Counted from the first letter of the stretch, positions 8,015 to 16,017 are shown. The stretch is DNA of 64,000 bases from Lachnospiraceae bacterium (GCA_017428265.1 JAFRRD010000036.1:1-64000); one strand, 5' to 3'. The notes: generated by a model not told the origin, from the sequence alone. A program made the numbers and translations.

Positions 8015-8056
8015 TTAAAAAACCGCCGGCAGAGAACCTGCCGGCGGACTTTATTT
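8015..8056. terminator. Bidirectional rho-independent terminator
   Basis: CCGCCGGCAG (8023-8032) pairs with CTGCCGGCGG (8038-8047). On the plus strand ACTTTATTT follows; on the minus strand the stem is followed by TTTTTT. It separates the redox operon from the convergent hydrolase gene. Confidence 0.85.
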
Positions 8057-8130
8057 GCATGTTATCCGTATTTTCCGCCGCGGCTTTTGCCGGGCGGTGC
8101 GGCTGTTTGTGCCGAAAAAGGACAGGCAGT

Positions 8131-9069
8131 TCAGCGGATATACTTCCCGATCATCTCATCGATCTTCGCGGCATATTCATCCGGTGCGGCGTATATCCCT
8201 TCAATATGCCGAACGCCCGGAAGGATGAGCTTGTCCTTCGGCCCCTGATAGAAGGAATACAGGAACGGCGCATTTTCGGACGGAACGGTCGGATCGTCGG
8301 TGCCCTGGATGAAGAGGATGGGGATATCGGCGCGGGAAAGGTTCGGACGGACATCCGTGTCGGAAAGATCCGATCCGGTCACCAGCCGGTGGACGAGCTT
8401 CAGGAGCCCGAACAACGGCGCTTTGCGGAGCAGGCTCTGCGCTTCGGTATAGCCGCTGTCTTCGACGATGAACTTCACCTCCGGTCCGGCCTGATCGCTC
8501 ATTTTCATGACGCTCGCGCCGCCGAGGGAGAAGCCGTGCAGAACGATCTGCAGTTCTTTGCCCGTGCGGGACTTCAGGTATTCGATCCATTTCAGGGAAT
8601 CTGCGCTCTCTAATAGGTCGAAACCGATGATCTCCCCGCCGCTTTCGCCGTGAGCGGTATTGTCCGGTGCGAAGACGTCGAAGCCGCGGCTGTGCCAGTA
8701 ATCGAGGACCATTCCCGCGGTCTCCGCGTGCTCGGAATGGTAGCCGTGGACGATAAAGGCAATGCGGCTGCCGTCGCTGCCCTTGCAGGGCAGATAGAAA
8801 CCGGCAAGCTCATAGCCGCGGTCGGAACAGATTGTCATGCGGGTCTGCGGCGCGGCAAGGAGTTTTTCTTTCCGGCTGTCGCGCCATTCATAATAGGCGT
8901 CTTCGTGGCTTTTGCCGTCCCCGGTAAGGAGCGTGACCAGCCGCGAACCATTTCGGGCAAAAGCATAGGCATAAACTTCGCGGACGGCGGCGCCGAAGCC
9001 GGCGGCCAGCAGGCCGGGGATGAGCCACAGCAGGCCTTTCCCGCTGTTTTTGTTGCCTGAACGTTTCAT
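8131..9069 (-). CDS. Alpha/beta hydrolase, membrane-anchored or secreted
   Basis: A 312-residue protein with an N-terminal hydrophobic segment (GLLWLIPGLLAAGFGAAV, about residues 13-30) after a basic start, so it is likely anchored with its catalytic domain outside. The hydrolase core shows IAFIVHGYHSEHAE (oxyanion region), the nucleophile elbow HGFSLGG with Ser181, an Asp-containing IPILFIQGTDDPTVP and a His in LPGVRHIEG. This completes a Ser-Asp-His triad typical of the family-S9-like/BAAT-like hydrolases called YqkD or Bem46 type. Substrate unknown. It lies 13 bp behind the permease gene and probably shares its transcript. Confidence 0.75.
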   Translation of the reverse strand: MKRSGNKNSGKGLLWLIPGLLAAGFGAAVREVYAYAFARNGSRLVTLLTGDGKSHEDAYYEWRDSRKEKLLAAPQTRMTICSDRGYELAGFYLPCKGSDGSRIAFIVHGYHSEHAETAGMVLDYWHSRGFDVFAPDNTAHGESGGEIIGFDLLESADSLKWIEYLKSRTGKELQIVLHGFSLGGASVMKMSDQAGPEVKFIVEDSGYTEAQSLLRKAPLFGLLKLVHRLVTGSDLSDTDVRPNLSRADIPILFIQGTDDPTVPSENAPFLYSFYQGPKDKLILPGVRHIEGIYAAPDEYAAKIDEMIGKYIR

Positions 9070-9082
9070 GTTTTTTCTCCGT

Positions 9083-10240
9083 TTATTTGACCGGCAGCAT
9101 GGCGCCGACCGTGGCGAGCAGCGAGCAGAGCGCCGTCAGGATCAGGAAGGGGACCGTGCCGAAGCGCCCGACGAGCGCGGAACTGCCCACGCGTTTCCGT
9201 GACAGCCAGTAGGCAAAGATGATCCCGAGTCCGGTCACGACCTGGATCGCGCTGGCATAGCGGGCCAGGCTGACGAAGCTTGCGAGCGTGAGCAAAGCAA
9301 GCAGCAGGCAGGGCACGGAAGCCGCAAGCCAGCTGGGCTTGAGGCCCCATTTTGTCTGTTCGTGGATGATGTCCCGAAGGTTCAGTGTATTGGCCCAGAA
9401 ACTGGTCGCAAGCGCGAGCAGGGTGAAGACGTAGCCGATGATGCTGACCCAGCCGCCGAGGTGCGCGGCAAGGTCGACCAGGGCGCCGTTCTCGGTAATA
9501 TTCTTTCCGGCGCCGAGCAGGGTCATCAGCGTGACCAGGAAGATCAGCAGGAGGTTGACAGCAAGACCGGCGGCGATCGCCCCGCGGATCTTCTTCGCAT
9601 CGCCTTCAAGCCCCTTTACCACCTGCGGCGTGGACATGACCGCCGACAGCGAGAAGGAGACCATGCCGAAGAGAGCCAGGGCATTCGAGATGCCCTTGAA
9701 GCCGCTCGGGAGCGTGCTGAGCGGTTTGCCGAGCGTCGCGGCAAAGAGGATGATGATCACGACGGCCATGGCGGCGACGGCATATTTTTCACAGATGCCG
9801 ACGAGCTTCAGCCCAAACAGAACGACGCCCGCGCCGATGACGTAGAAGATGAGGATGCCGGCGATGTCCGGCAGGCCGAACCAGGCCTTGAACACGGCGG
9901 CCGCGCCGGTAAGAAAACCGCTCACGTTGACCAGGACGGAAAGTCCGAGCAGACCGAAAGCCAGCCAGGTGAGCACCTTCTTCAGTTTTCCCGAGAAGAG
10001 TTCCGCATTAAAGCAGCTGATGAACTGCGCCCCGCCGTTGTTGTAGGAAAGCTCTGCAATGATCAGATGGAGCAGGAGATTGAACAGGTACGTAAAGACA
10101 AGGATAAGCAGGATCTCGCGGAGGCTGTTGTGCGCCGCCAGGAAAGGCACTGCCAGGATGCCGCTCCCGACACCGTGGCCGACGATGATGCTGGTCGCTT
10201 CCGCAAAACTGAGTCTGGATTCGCCGTGGATCTTATTCAT
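9083..10240 (-). CDS. Amino acid permease (APC superfamily, aromatic/hydroxy amino acid type)
   Basis: A 385-residue integral membrane protein with about 11 hydrophobic segments. The first helix contains GHGVGSGILAVPF, the broken-helix motif of APC-superfamily transporters, and the overall pattern resembles the hydroxy/aromatic amino acid permease branch. It would import an amino acid with protons or sodium; the substrate cannot be read from sequence. AGGAGGAATGAAAA precedes the ATG at 10240. It is the promoter-proximal gene of a two-gene operon with the hydrolase. Confidence 0.7.
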   Translation of the reverse strand: MNKIHGESRLSFAEATSIIVGHGVGSGILAVPFLAAHNSLREILLILVFTYLFNLLLHLIIAELSYNNGGAQFISCFNAELFSGKLKKVLTWLAFGLLGLSVLVNVSGFLTGAAAVFKAWFGLPDIAGILIFYVIGAGVVLFGLKLVGICEKYAVAAMAVVIIILFAATLGKPLSTLPSGFKGISNALALFGMVSFSLSAVMSTPQVVKGLEGDAKKIRGAIAAGLAVNLLLIFLVTLMTLLGAGKNITENGALVDLAAHLGGWVSIIGYVFTLLALATSFWANTLNLRDIIHEQTKWGLKPSWLAASVPCLLLALLTLASFVSLARYASAIQVVTGLGIIFAYWLSRKRVGSSALVGRFGTVPFLILTALCSLLATVGAMLPVK

Positions 10241-10265
10241 TTTTCATTCCTCCTGTGCTGCACCG

Positions 10266-10294
10266 ATCATAACATAATTCGCGGAAAAACAAAA
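10266..10294 (-). promoter_or_regulatory. Probable promoter of the permease-hydrolase operon
   Basis: On the minus strand TATGAT (10266-10271) is preceded by TTTTGT at 17 bp or TTGTTT at 15 bp. The -10 box is good, the -35 ambiguous. Confidence 0.4.
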
Positions 10295-10305
10295 GATGCT
10301 TATTC

Positions 10306-10333
10306 TTGACGGTATAAAAAGCCATGGTATAAT
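10306..10333 (+). promoter_or_regulatory. Distal promoter of the LCP gene
   Basis: TTGACG (10306-10311), a 16-bp spacer and a perfect TATAAT (10328-10333) lie about 150 bp before the LCP start. Transcripts from here would have a long leader that I could not assign to a known RNA family. Confidence 0.6.
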
Positions 10334-10428
10334 ACCCCTGTGGATCCGGGTGCCGGTCATGCTCATCCGAAGCTGCAGGCTGCAGTTTTCCTGCGCTTCT
10401 CCCTGAACCGCTTTTTAAGTGCGGGGAC

Positions 10429-10457
10429 TTGCATTTCTTCAGGAAATATGGTATGAT
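10429..10457 (+). promoter_or_regulatory. Proximal promoter of the LCP gene
   Basis: TTGCAT (10429-10434), a 17-bp spacer and TATGAT (10452-10457) lie 23 bp before the start codon. Together with the upstream promoter this gene has a tandem promoter arrangement. Confidence 0.6.
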
Positions 10458-10480
10458 TAATTGGCTTGGGGGAATCAATA

Positions 10481-11770
10481 ATGAGCAAAAGAGATGAAGA
10501 CATCCTTCTGACCGATTCCATGCGGGCTGCAGGAAAAAGTGCCGTGCCGGATCCGGCTGCGGCAGAACGCAATGCCCGCAAGGAATACCAGAAAAGGATG
10601 AAGCAATATAAGAACAAGAGGCGCAGGAAGATCTTCGGACTGGTTCTGGAGTGTGTCCTGTTGCTTATTGTGTGCGTCGGATTCTGGGGCATCAATACTT
10701 TCGTCAAAGCCTTTGATATCATGTCCGATCAGACCCAGAAAACAAATCCTTCCCAGCAGGGCAACTCTTCATCGAATCCGGGGCAGCCCTCCTTCGTGAT
10801 CGAAGATGAGGACGGCAGCACGGAGATCGTTATGTATACCATACCGGAGGACGAGGAATCTTCCGCGGAATTCATCGCACCGACCAGGACCGGCTTTTCC
10901 ACTTTCGTTGTGTTCGGCGTTGACTCAAGAGACGGCACACAAATGGATAACTGGGCGAACGGCGATGTGATCATCCTCGTCTCGCTGAACAACGAGACAC
11001 AGGAGATCCGTCTTTGCTCCGTGTACCGTGATTATGCCTTCGAATCGGAAGTGAACAGCGGCCTCGAAAAGATCACGGATTCCTACTGCAAATACGGCGC
11101 AGCCCATACGGTCGAAGCGCTGAACCGCAACCTGGATCTGCAGATCGATGATTATGTCGTCGTGAACTGGACGGCAGTCGCGGATGTGGTCGATGCGCTC
11201 GACGGGATCGATATGTACCTGACCAAAGCGGAAGCGACGGAAATGAGAGGATACGTATACGAGACGGAACTGGCGACAAAACGCTCTTACCGGGTCAGAC
11301 CGCTGCCGCAGAAAGAAGGCACGTATCATCTGAACGGCGGCCAGACGATCGCGGTCGCACGCATGCGCAAGGGGGTCGGCGATGACTACGGCCGTACGGA
11401 ACGCCAGAGGAAGATCATCAATCTGATCCTGCAGAAAGCCAAAACCATGAAGCTCAGCCAGCTGAGCGCCATCATGACGGCGATCACAAGCAACGTCCGC
11501 CTCAGTTTCGATAAACTGGAACTCCTCGAACTGATGTCCCATGCGCCTCAGTACAGTATCAAAGACAGCGCAGGTTTCCCTTTTAACCACCTTACCTTCC
11601 CGCTCCCGACGTCTTTCGTCTATGCCGATGACCTGGAAAAGAACGTGATCCAGCTGCACAAATTCCTGTACGGTGACGAGAACTATACACCGTCCGGCAA
11701 TATCGCCAGGATCAGCAAATTTGCGGAGCAGGAGAAGAGCGCTTTCCGCAAGAAACTGAATTTGAACTGA
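10481..11770 (+). CDS. LytR-CpsA-Psr (LCP) family cell-wall glycopolymer ligase
   Basis: A 429-residue protein: basic cytoplasmic tail, one transmembrane helix at about 50-72, a Ser/Pro/Glu-rich linker, then an extracellular LCP domain. Family blocks seen are TFVVFGVDSRDG, DVIILVSLNNETQEIRLCSVYRD, VVNWTAVADVVDALDGIDM and GTYHLNGGQTIAVARMRKGVGDDYGRTERQRK, with the conserved Asp and Arg residues that bind the polyprenyl-pyrophosphate donor and metal. LCP enzymes move teichoic acids or capsule onto peptidoglycan. ATG 10481 is chosen over an in-frame TTG at 10466 because TTGGGGGAATCAATA supplies the RBS just before it. Single gene between tandem promoters and a terminator. Confidence 0.88.
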   Translation: MSKRDEDILLTDSMRAAGKSAVPDPAAAERNARKEYQKRMKQYKNKRRRKIFGLVLECVLLLIVCVGFWGINTFVKAFDIMSDQTQKTNPSQQGNSSSNPGQPSFVIEDEDGSTEIVMYTIPEDEESSAEFIAPTRTGFSTFVVFGVDSRDGTQMDNWANGDVIILVSLNNETQEIRLCSVYRDYAFESEVNSGLEKITDSYCKYGAAHTVEALNRNLDLQIDDYVVVNWTAVADVVDALDGIDMYLTKAEATEMRGYVYETELATKRSYRVRPLPQKEGTYHLNGGQTIAVARMRKGVGDDYGRTERQRKIINLILQKAKTMKLSQLSAIMTAITSNVRLSFDKLELLELMSHAPQYSIKDSAGFPFNHLTFPLPTSFVYADDLEKNVIQLHKFLYGDENYTPSGNIARISKFAEQEKSAFRKKLNLN

Positions 11771-11774
11771 GGCT

Positions 11775-11827
11775 TCACAATTCCTGTAGAGTTTTATCAC
11801 AATTTTCTCACAAACGCCCGCTATACT
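11775..11827 (+). promoter_or_regulatory. Activator-type htrA promoter with 11-bp-phased TCACAA repeats
   Basis: TCACAA occurs at 11775-11780, 11797-11802 and 11808-11813, spaced by 22 and 11 bp. The last two sit in tandem 11-mers, TTTTATCACAA and TTTTCTCACAA. Eight bp further is TATACT (11822-11827), a good -10 box with no recognisable -35. One helical-turn direct repeats over the -35 region are typical of OmpR/PhoB-family response regulator sites; in Bacillus, htrA genes answer to the CssRS two-component system. The regulator here is not in the window. Confidence 0.5.
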
Positions 11828-11859
11828 TGTGCCGAAACAAGAAATAAGCGGGCGTTTTT
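11812..11859 (+). terminator. Terminator of the LCP gene, overlapping the htrA -10 box
   Basis: AAACGCCCGCT (11812-11822) pairs with AGCGGGCGTTT (11847-11857), followed by TT. The loop holds a second small stem, CTTGT/ACAAG (11826-11830/11837-11841). The htrA -10 box lies in the left arm and loop; transcripts starting from it would contain only the right arm and so would not terminate. Confidence 0.75.
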
Positions 11860-11894
11860 GCGTGCCCGTTAGCAACAAAGAGAGGTACTGACTG

Positions 11895-13556
11895 ATGAGT
11901 GAAGACATGAACAGAAATGATGAATATGAGCAGGAACCGCTCAATAACCCTGAAAAGGAAGAATCGGCAGCTGCCCCTACTCCCGAGGAGGAAGCGGCAA
12001 AAGCCATAGAAGAAGCAAGGCTGACCGAAGCCGAACGCCTTGAAGCGGAACGCCGTCAGCAGGAAGCGGAATGGGAAGCAAATTTCCGCCGTGCGGAAGA
12101 AGAACGCCGCCGCGAACAGGAAGAGCAGGCGGAAGCCATCCGCCGGGAATACGAGGCGAAGGAAGAGGCCGAAAAAGCGGCCAAAGCCGAAAAGAAGGCC
12201 CGGAAGAAAAAAGGCCTGCGCCTGACGGCTGCGGTACTTGCCGTTGCCCTCCTCGTCGGTGCTGCCGGATATGCGGCCGGTGAGATCTCGAAGACCATCA
12301 AGGGACTGAAGGATCAGGTCTCCAGCCTGGAAGACGCGAACAACCGTGACCGTCTGGTCGACGGTACCGTGCCCGAAGCGTCTGCCGGCGAATTCCCCGG
12401 CCAGAACGGCAAGGACAGGGAAAGCCGTCCGGAAAGACCCGACCGGGAAACGACGGAAGCGGCGGCAGTCGAACAGACATCTGACAGCAGGGAAACTGTC
12501 TCAGCCGATCCCGTGATCGGAACAGCTGCTTCAGTCGAGAGCCGTATCACCGGCCTGACTGATGTGTCGGACATCGTGGAGCAAGTCCTTCCTTCCGTCG
12601 TATCGATCGTGATCACGCAGACCGTATCCTATCCCAGCTACTGGGGCGGCAACCGCGAATATGAACAGACGGGCGCCGGCAGCGGCATCATCATCGGCGA
12701 TGACGGCAATGAACTTTGGATCGTGACCAACCATCACGTGATCGAAGACGCCGACACGATCGAGATCACGTTCTGCGACGAGAAATCAGTTTCTGCCTAC
12801 CTTAAGGGCTCGGACAAGGACAACGACCTGGCCGTCGTCGGCGTGAAGCTGGCCGATATGGAAAAGAGCACGCGGGACAGCATCAAGGTCATCACCATCG
12901 GTGAATCCGACAGCCTGAAACTGGGCCAGGGCGTCATCGCCATCGGCAATGCGCTCGGCTGGGGCCAGTCCGTTACGACCGGCGTGGTCAGCGCGCTGAA
13001 CCGCGAAGTCGAATTCGAAGACGGTACCAAGATGTATCTGCTGCAGACCAGCGCAGCCATCAACCCGGGCAACTCCGGCGGCGCGCTGTTGAACAGCAAG
13101 GGCGAACTTGTCGGCATCAACAATTCGAAGTATTCCGATACCGACGTGGAAGGCATCGGCTTTGCGATCCCGATCTCCAGCGTTAAGGAGATCATGAACA
13201 AACTGTCCCTTATGCAGCCGCGCACCCCTGTTGCCGAAGCGGATTATCCTTACCTCGGCGTGACCTTCAAGAACCTTTCTTCCGGATATATGGATGCGTA
13301 CGGCATTCCGAACGGCGCCTATATCTATGAAGTGGCCGAGGGAACGCCTGCCGCCAAAGCCGGCCTGCTGGCCTATGACATCATTATCGGCATCAACGAC
13401 GTAAAGATCTCGAGCTACGACGATCTGGTGAACGAACTGCAGTATTATAAGGGCGGCACCGAGGTCGAACTGACCGTCATGCGTCTGAACCGCGGCCAGT
13501 ACTCCGAAGTCAAAGTTACGGTCACGCTCGGTCTGCGCAGCGAATATCAGAGATGA
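11895..13556 (+). CDS. htrA: HtrA/DegP-like membrane-anchored serine protease with PDZ domain
   Basis: A 553-residue protein. Residues 1-105 are a highly charged Glu/Ala/Arg-rich segment likely to form a cytoplasmic coiled coil, much longer than in typical HtrA. A helix at about 108-130 anchors it, followed by a short coiled coil and a disordered linker to about 215. The trypsin-like domain shows the triad His281 (TNHHVIED), Asp311 (DNDLAVVGV) and Ser394 (NPGNSGG). One PDZ domain occupies about 455-545 (YLGVTF, EGTPAAKAGL, DIIIGIND). HtrA proteins degrade misfolded proteins outside the membrane under stress. The promoter has phased repeats that suggest two-component control. Confidence 0.92.
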   Translation: MSEDMNRNDEYEQEPLNNPEKEESAAAPTPEEEAAKAIEEARLTEAERLEAERRQQEAEWEANFRRAEEERRREQEEQAEAIRREYEAKEEAEKAAKAEKKARKKKGLRLTAAVLAVALLVGAAGYAAGEISKTIKGLKDQVSSLEDANNRDRLVDGTVPEASAGEFPGQNGKDRESRPERPDRETTEAAAVEQTSDSRETVSADPVIGTAASVESRITGLTDVSDIVEQVLPSVVSIVITQTVSYPSYWGGNREYEQTGAGSGIIIGDDGNELWIVTNHHVIEDADTIEITFCDEKSVSAYLKGSDKDNDLAVVGVKLADMEKSTRDSIKVITIGESDSLKLGQGVIAIGNALGWGQSVTTGVVSALNREVEFEDGTKMYLLQTSAAINPGNSGGALLNSKGELVGINNSKYSDTDVEGIGFAIPISSVKEIMNKLSLMQPRTPVAEADYPYLGVTFKNLSSGYMDAYGIPNGAYIYEVAEGTPAAKAGLLAYDIIIGINDVKISSYDDLVNELQYYKGGTEVELTVMRLNRGQYSEVKVTVTLGLRSEYQR

Positions 13557-13584
13557 GCTGCCGATGGCCATGCTGCGGCAGTAA

Positions 13585-13639
13585 GTTCACAAAAAGTTCA
13601 AAAAACCCTCTTGCATTGCGGCGAAGGAATTGATAAAAT
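13585..13639 (+). promoter_or_regulatory. Ferredoxin promoter with upstream 11-bp direct repeat
   Basis: TTGCAT (13611-13616), a 17-bp spacer and TAAAAT (13634-13639) form a sigmaA promoter. Just upstream are two 11-bp copies, GTTCACAAAAA (13585-13595) and GTTCAAAAAAC (13596-13606), a TTCACA-N5-TTCAAA pattern like PhoP/PhoB-type boxes, though plain A-rich UP-element DNA is possible. Confidence 0.55.
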
Positions 13640-13689
13640 ACAGGAGAACAAGGCGATTGTTACTCTCAGAACAACAAGGAGGAATGATT

Positions 13690-13860
13690 ATGGCTTATAA
13701 AATCGGTGATGCCTGCATTATGTGCGGTGCCTGCGCCGGCAACTGCCCGGTAGGTGCCATCAGCGAAGGCGATGGCAAGTATGAGATCAATCCCGATCTG
13801 TGCATCGAATGCGGCGCCTGCGCCGCGGGCTGCCCTGTCGGTACGATCGATCTGGAATAA
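13690..13860 (+). CDS. Clostridial-type 2[4Fe-4S] ferredoxin
   Basis: A 56-residue ferredoxin with two intact cluster motifs, CIMCGACAGNCP and CIECGACAAGCP, evenly spaced as in clostridial 8Fe ferredoxins. It carries low-potential electrons in anaerobic metabolism (pyruvate oxidation, hydrogenase, Rnf and similar). AAGGAGG ends 8 nt before ATG 13690; an in-frame upstream extension to 13630 has no such site. The third-position C bias is strong, as expected for an abundant protein. It stands alone between its own promoter and terminator. Confidence 0.95.
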   Translation: MAYKIGDACIMCGACAGNCPVGAISEGDGKYEINPDLCIECGACAAGCPVGTIDLE

Positions 13861-13892
13861 GAACTGGCAGCCGCAAGGCTGACAGAACGCGG

Positions 13893-13926
13893 AAAGCGCT
13901 GTCCGTATCGCGGGCAGCGCTTTTTT
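13893..13926 (+). terminator. Terminator of the ferredoxin gene
   Basis: AGCGCTGTCCG (13895-13905) pairs with CGGGCAGCGCT (13911-13921), with one G-T wobble, followed by TTTTT. Confidence 0.85.
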
Positions 13927-13942
13927 CGGAAAGGAAATTGCC

Positions 13943-15022
13943 ATGGAATGGCTTTGTTATACGATAAAGACGGAAACCGGGGCAGAAGAAGCGGTCACGG
14001 CGATGCTGGCCGGGCTCGGGATCGACAGCCTGGAGATCATTGAGGCCGATCCGCTGACGGCAGAGGACAAGGCGCTTCTGTTCCTGGCTCCCGATGCCGA
14101 ACTGCAGCCGGACGAGGCAGTCCCGGAAGGGGAACTGCAGATCCGCTTTTACCTGCATTCCGCGCTCGACCCGGACGAGGCGGCCGCAGCGCAGGAAGGC
14201 GAAGACACGGATGATTCCTATACCGTGCATGACAGGCGGTATTCACCGGAAGAAATATATGCCGTTGAGACGGCGGTGGAAAGCGGGCTGCGGGAACTTA
14301 AGGCTGCAGGCTTTATCCGGGACGCCGTCATGGACCGGGGCCTTTCCCGCGAAGAGGACTGGCGGGATCAGTGGAAGAAATACGCGCAGCCGATCGAGGC
14401 GAACGGGATCCTCATCTGTCCTGCCTGGAGCGAAGTGCCCGATGAAGCCCGGGCACGGATCGAAAAGGGAAATCTGAAGCTTCTGCGGCTGGAGATGGGG
14501 ACGGCGTTCGGGACCGGCGCCCACGCCTCGACGCGGCTCTGCCTGGACGGCCTGGCAGCGCTCGACCTAAAGGGAAAAAGCCTCCTGGACATCGGTACCG
14601 GCAGCGGCGTCCTGGCGCTCGCGGCTTTCCTGTCCGGTGCGGAGAGCGTGACGGCGACGGAGGTCGATCCGGCCTGTGAAGCCGTGGTATACGAAAACCT
14701 TCGCCTGAATCATTTTGACGGAAAAAGCAGCCGCTTCCGGCTGCTCATGGGAGATATCCTGACGGATCCGGCCGTGCAGGAGGGAGCCGCCGGGACTTAT
14801 GACGTCGTGACGGCCAATATCCTGGCGCCGGTGATCCTGAAACTGGCGGCTCCGGGCGCGGCAGACCGTTATGCAAAACCGGGAACCGTATTCATCGGCT
14901 CGGGGATCATCGATGCACGGGCCGAAGAAGTTGCGCAGGCCTTTGCAGAGAATCCTGCGTGGACCGGTATCCGCATTGAGCGTATCGGTGAGTGGGCTGC
15001 GGTCACGGCCGTCAGGACATAA
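13943..15022 (+). CDS. prmA: Ribosomal protein L11 methyltransferase
   Basis: A 359-residue class I SAM methyltransferase. PrmA trimethylates ribosomal protein L11. The N-terminal substrate-recognition half is acidic; the catalytic half carries TAFGTGAHAST, the SAM motif LLDIGTGSGVLALAAFLSGA, the acidic ribose contact ATEVDPACEA, and the catalytic-site VTANILAPVI. Length is a little above the usual 290-320 because of an acidic insertion near residues 60-95. GGAAAGGAA precedes the ATG. It lies between two terminators, 16 bp after that of the ferredoxin, so it depends on read-through or an unseen promoter. Confidence 0.9.
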   Translation: MEWLCYTIKTETGAEEAVTAMLAGLGIDSLEIIEADPLTAEDKALLFLAPDAELQPDEAVPEGELQIRFYLHSALDPDEAAAAQEGEDTDDSYTVHDRRYSPEEIYAVETAVESGLRELKAAGFIRDAVMDRGLSREEDWRDQWKKYAQPIEANGILICPAWSEVPDEARARIEKGNLKLLRLEMGTAFGTGAHASTRLCLDGLAALDLKGKSLLDIGTGSGVLALAAFLSGAESVTATEVDPACEAVVYENLRLNHFDGKSSRFRLLMGDILTDPAVQEGAAGTYDVVTANILAPVILKLAAPGAADRYAKPGTVFIGSGIIDARAEEVAQAFAENPAWTGIRIERIGEWAAVTAVRT

Positions 15023-15053
15023 AAAGACGGTCCGCTCAGCGGGCCGTCTTTTA
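15021..15053 (+). terminator. Terminator of prmA
   Basis: GACGGTCCGC (15026-15035) pairs with GCGGGCCGTC (15039-15048), loop TCA, followed by TTTT and preceded by five A residues. Confidence 0.8.
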
Positions 15054-15084
15054 CCTGGACAGTCCGCGGAGCGGATCGTCTTTT

Positions 15085-15108
15085 GCCTGACTGCGGTCAG
15101 GCTTTTTT
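15085..15108 (+). terminator. Second plus-strand terminator, overlapping the end of the PAP2 gene
   Basis: GCCTGAC (15085-15091) pairs with GTCAGGC (15096-15102), followed by TTTTTT. It overlaps the last codons of the convergent phosphatase gene and acts as a backup stop for prmA transcripts. Confidence 0.65.
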
Positions 15109-16017
15109 CTTGAAGAATTTAAAGCAGGCGGGGTAGAGTGCGACCTCAACGAAGAGGATGACGGCATAGCGCGCCGTGCGCACCATCAGCGACGCAAAAG
15201 TCCCGGAAGCCAGGAAATCCTTGTTGAAGGGCATTTTCAGCACGGTATTCAGGCCGAAGAAGAGGCCGATGCCGATGAACGTGCGGATGATCATGCGAGG
15301 GACGCTGCGGGTATTCTCAAACCTGATCCAGCGCTTTTCCACGAAAGCGCCGATGTAGGTACCGATCATCATGCCGAGTGAGGAATAAAAGTCCGTGCTG
15401 GTGCAGTAGAAGAGGCCCGGGATGGCGGTCGCGAGCAGGATCAGGTAGAGCACCCAGTCCTTTTTGATCGCCTTCTGCATCCAGGAGACCAGCAGGACGC
15501 TGGCAAAGCCGAGAGCCCAGCCGGCAAGAACGTCGGTCGGATAGTGGACGCCGAGCGCGAAGCGGGAAATGCCGACGAGAAGCGGAATGATGACCGCGAT
15601 CGCGATCAGTGCCTTTGCCCGCTTATAATAGGCCAGGGACCCGTAGACCGTCGCGGCATTGCAGGAATGCCCGCTGGGGAAGGACCAGCCCTGGACCAGC
15701 GGATCCATGATGTCGCCGCTCTTGTCCACCGGCTTCAGGCATTTTACCTCGCTGTGGACCATGTAGGGCCGCGGCCGGAGCGCGATATTCTTGATCATCG
15801 GGTTCCAGGTGACGGACGCCGTCAGATTGATGCCGAGGTACAGCCCCCAGCGCTTGTCGATGCACCAGTAGATGAAGCCCATGATGCCGACCATCAGCAT
15901 TTCTTCACCGAAAGCGGAGACGAGCGACGCAACCTTCGTGCCGAAATCGCCGAGTACCAACTGCAGCCAGACCATCAGCTGCGGTTCCCAGTTGAAATAA
16001 AAAATATTTCCACCCAT
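15097..16017 (-). CDS. PAP2-family membrane phosphatase
   Basis: A 306-residue polytopic membrane protein with the three phosphatase motifs in order: KNIALRPRPY (KX6RP), SFPSGHSCN (SGH) and SRFALGVHYPTDVLAG (SRX5HX3D). This family dephosphorylates lipid phosphates, for example undecaprenyl pyrophosphate or phosphatidate. Six helices flank and follow the motifs and the tail ends KKKA. The ATG at 16017 has AGGAG 7 nt upstream; the longer frame to 16146 runs through the promoter and is rejected. It is a single-gene unit. Confidence 0.85.
   Translation of the reverse strand: MGGNIFYFNWEPQLMVWLQLVLGDFGTKVASLVSAFGEEMLMVGIMGFIYWCIDKRWGLYLGINLTASVTWNPMIKNIALRPRPYMVHSEVKCLKPVDKSGDIMDPLVQGWSFPSGHSCNAATVYGSLAYYKRAKALIAIAVIIPLLVGISRFALGVHYPTDVLAGWALGFASVLLVSWMQKAIKKDWVLYLILLATAIPGLFYCTSTDFYSSLGMMIGTYIGAFVEKRWIRFENTRSVPRMIIRTFIGIGLFFGLNTVLKMPFNKDFLASGTFASLMVRTARYAVILFVEVALYPACFKFFKKKA

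Noticed and set aside
10334..10428. Small RNA between the two LCP promoters.
   Set aside because: The only hairpin near its end (CCGC/GCGG) is short and lacks a T-run; a long leader from the distal promoter explains it.
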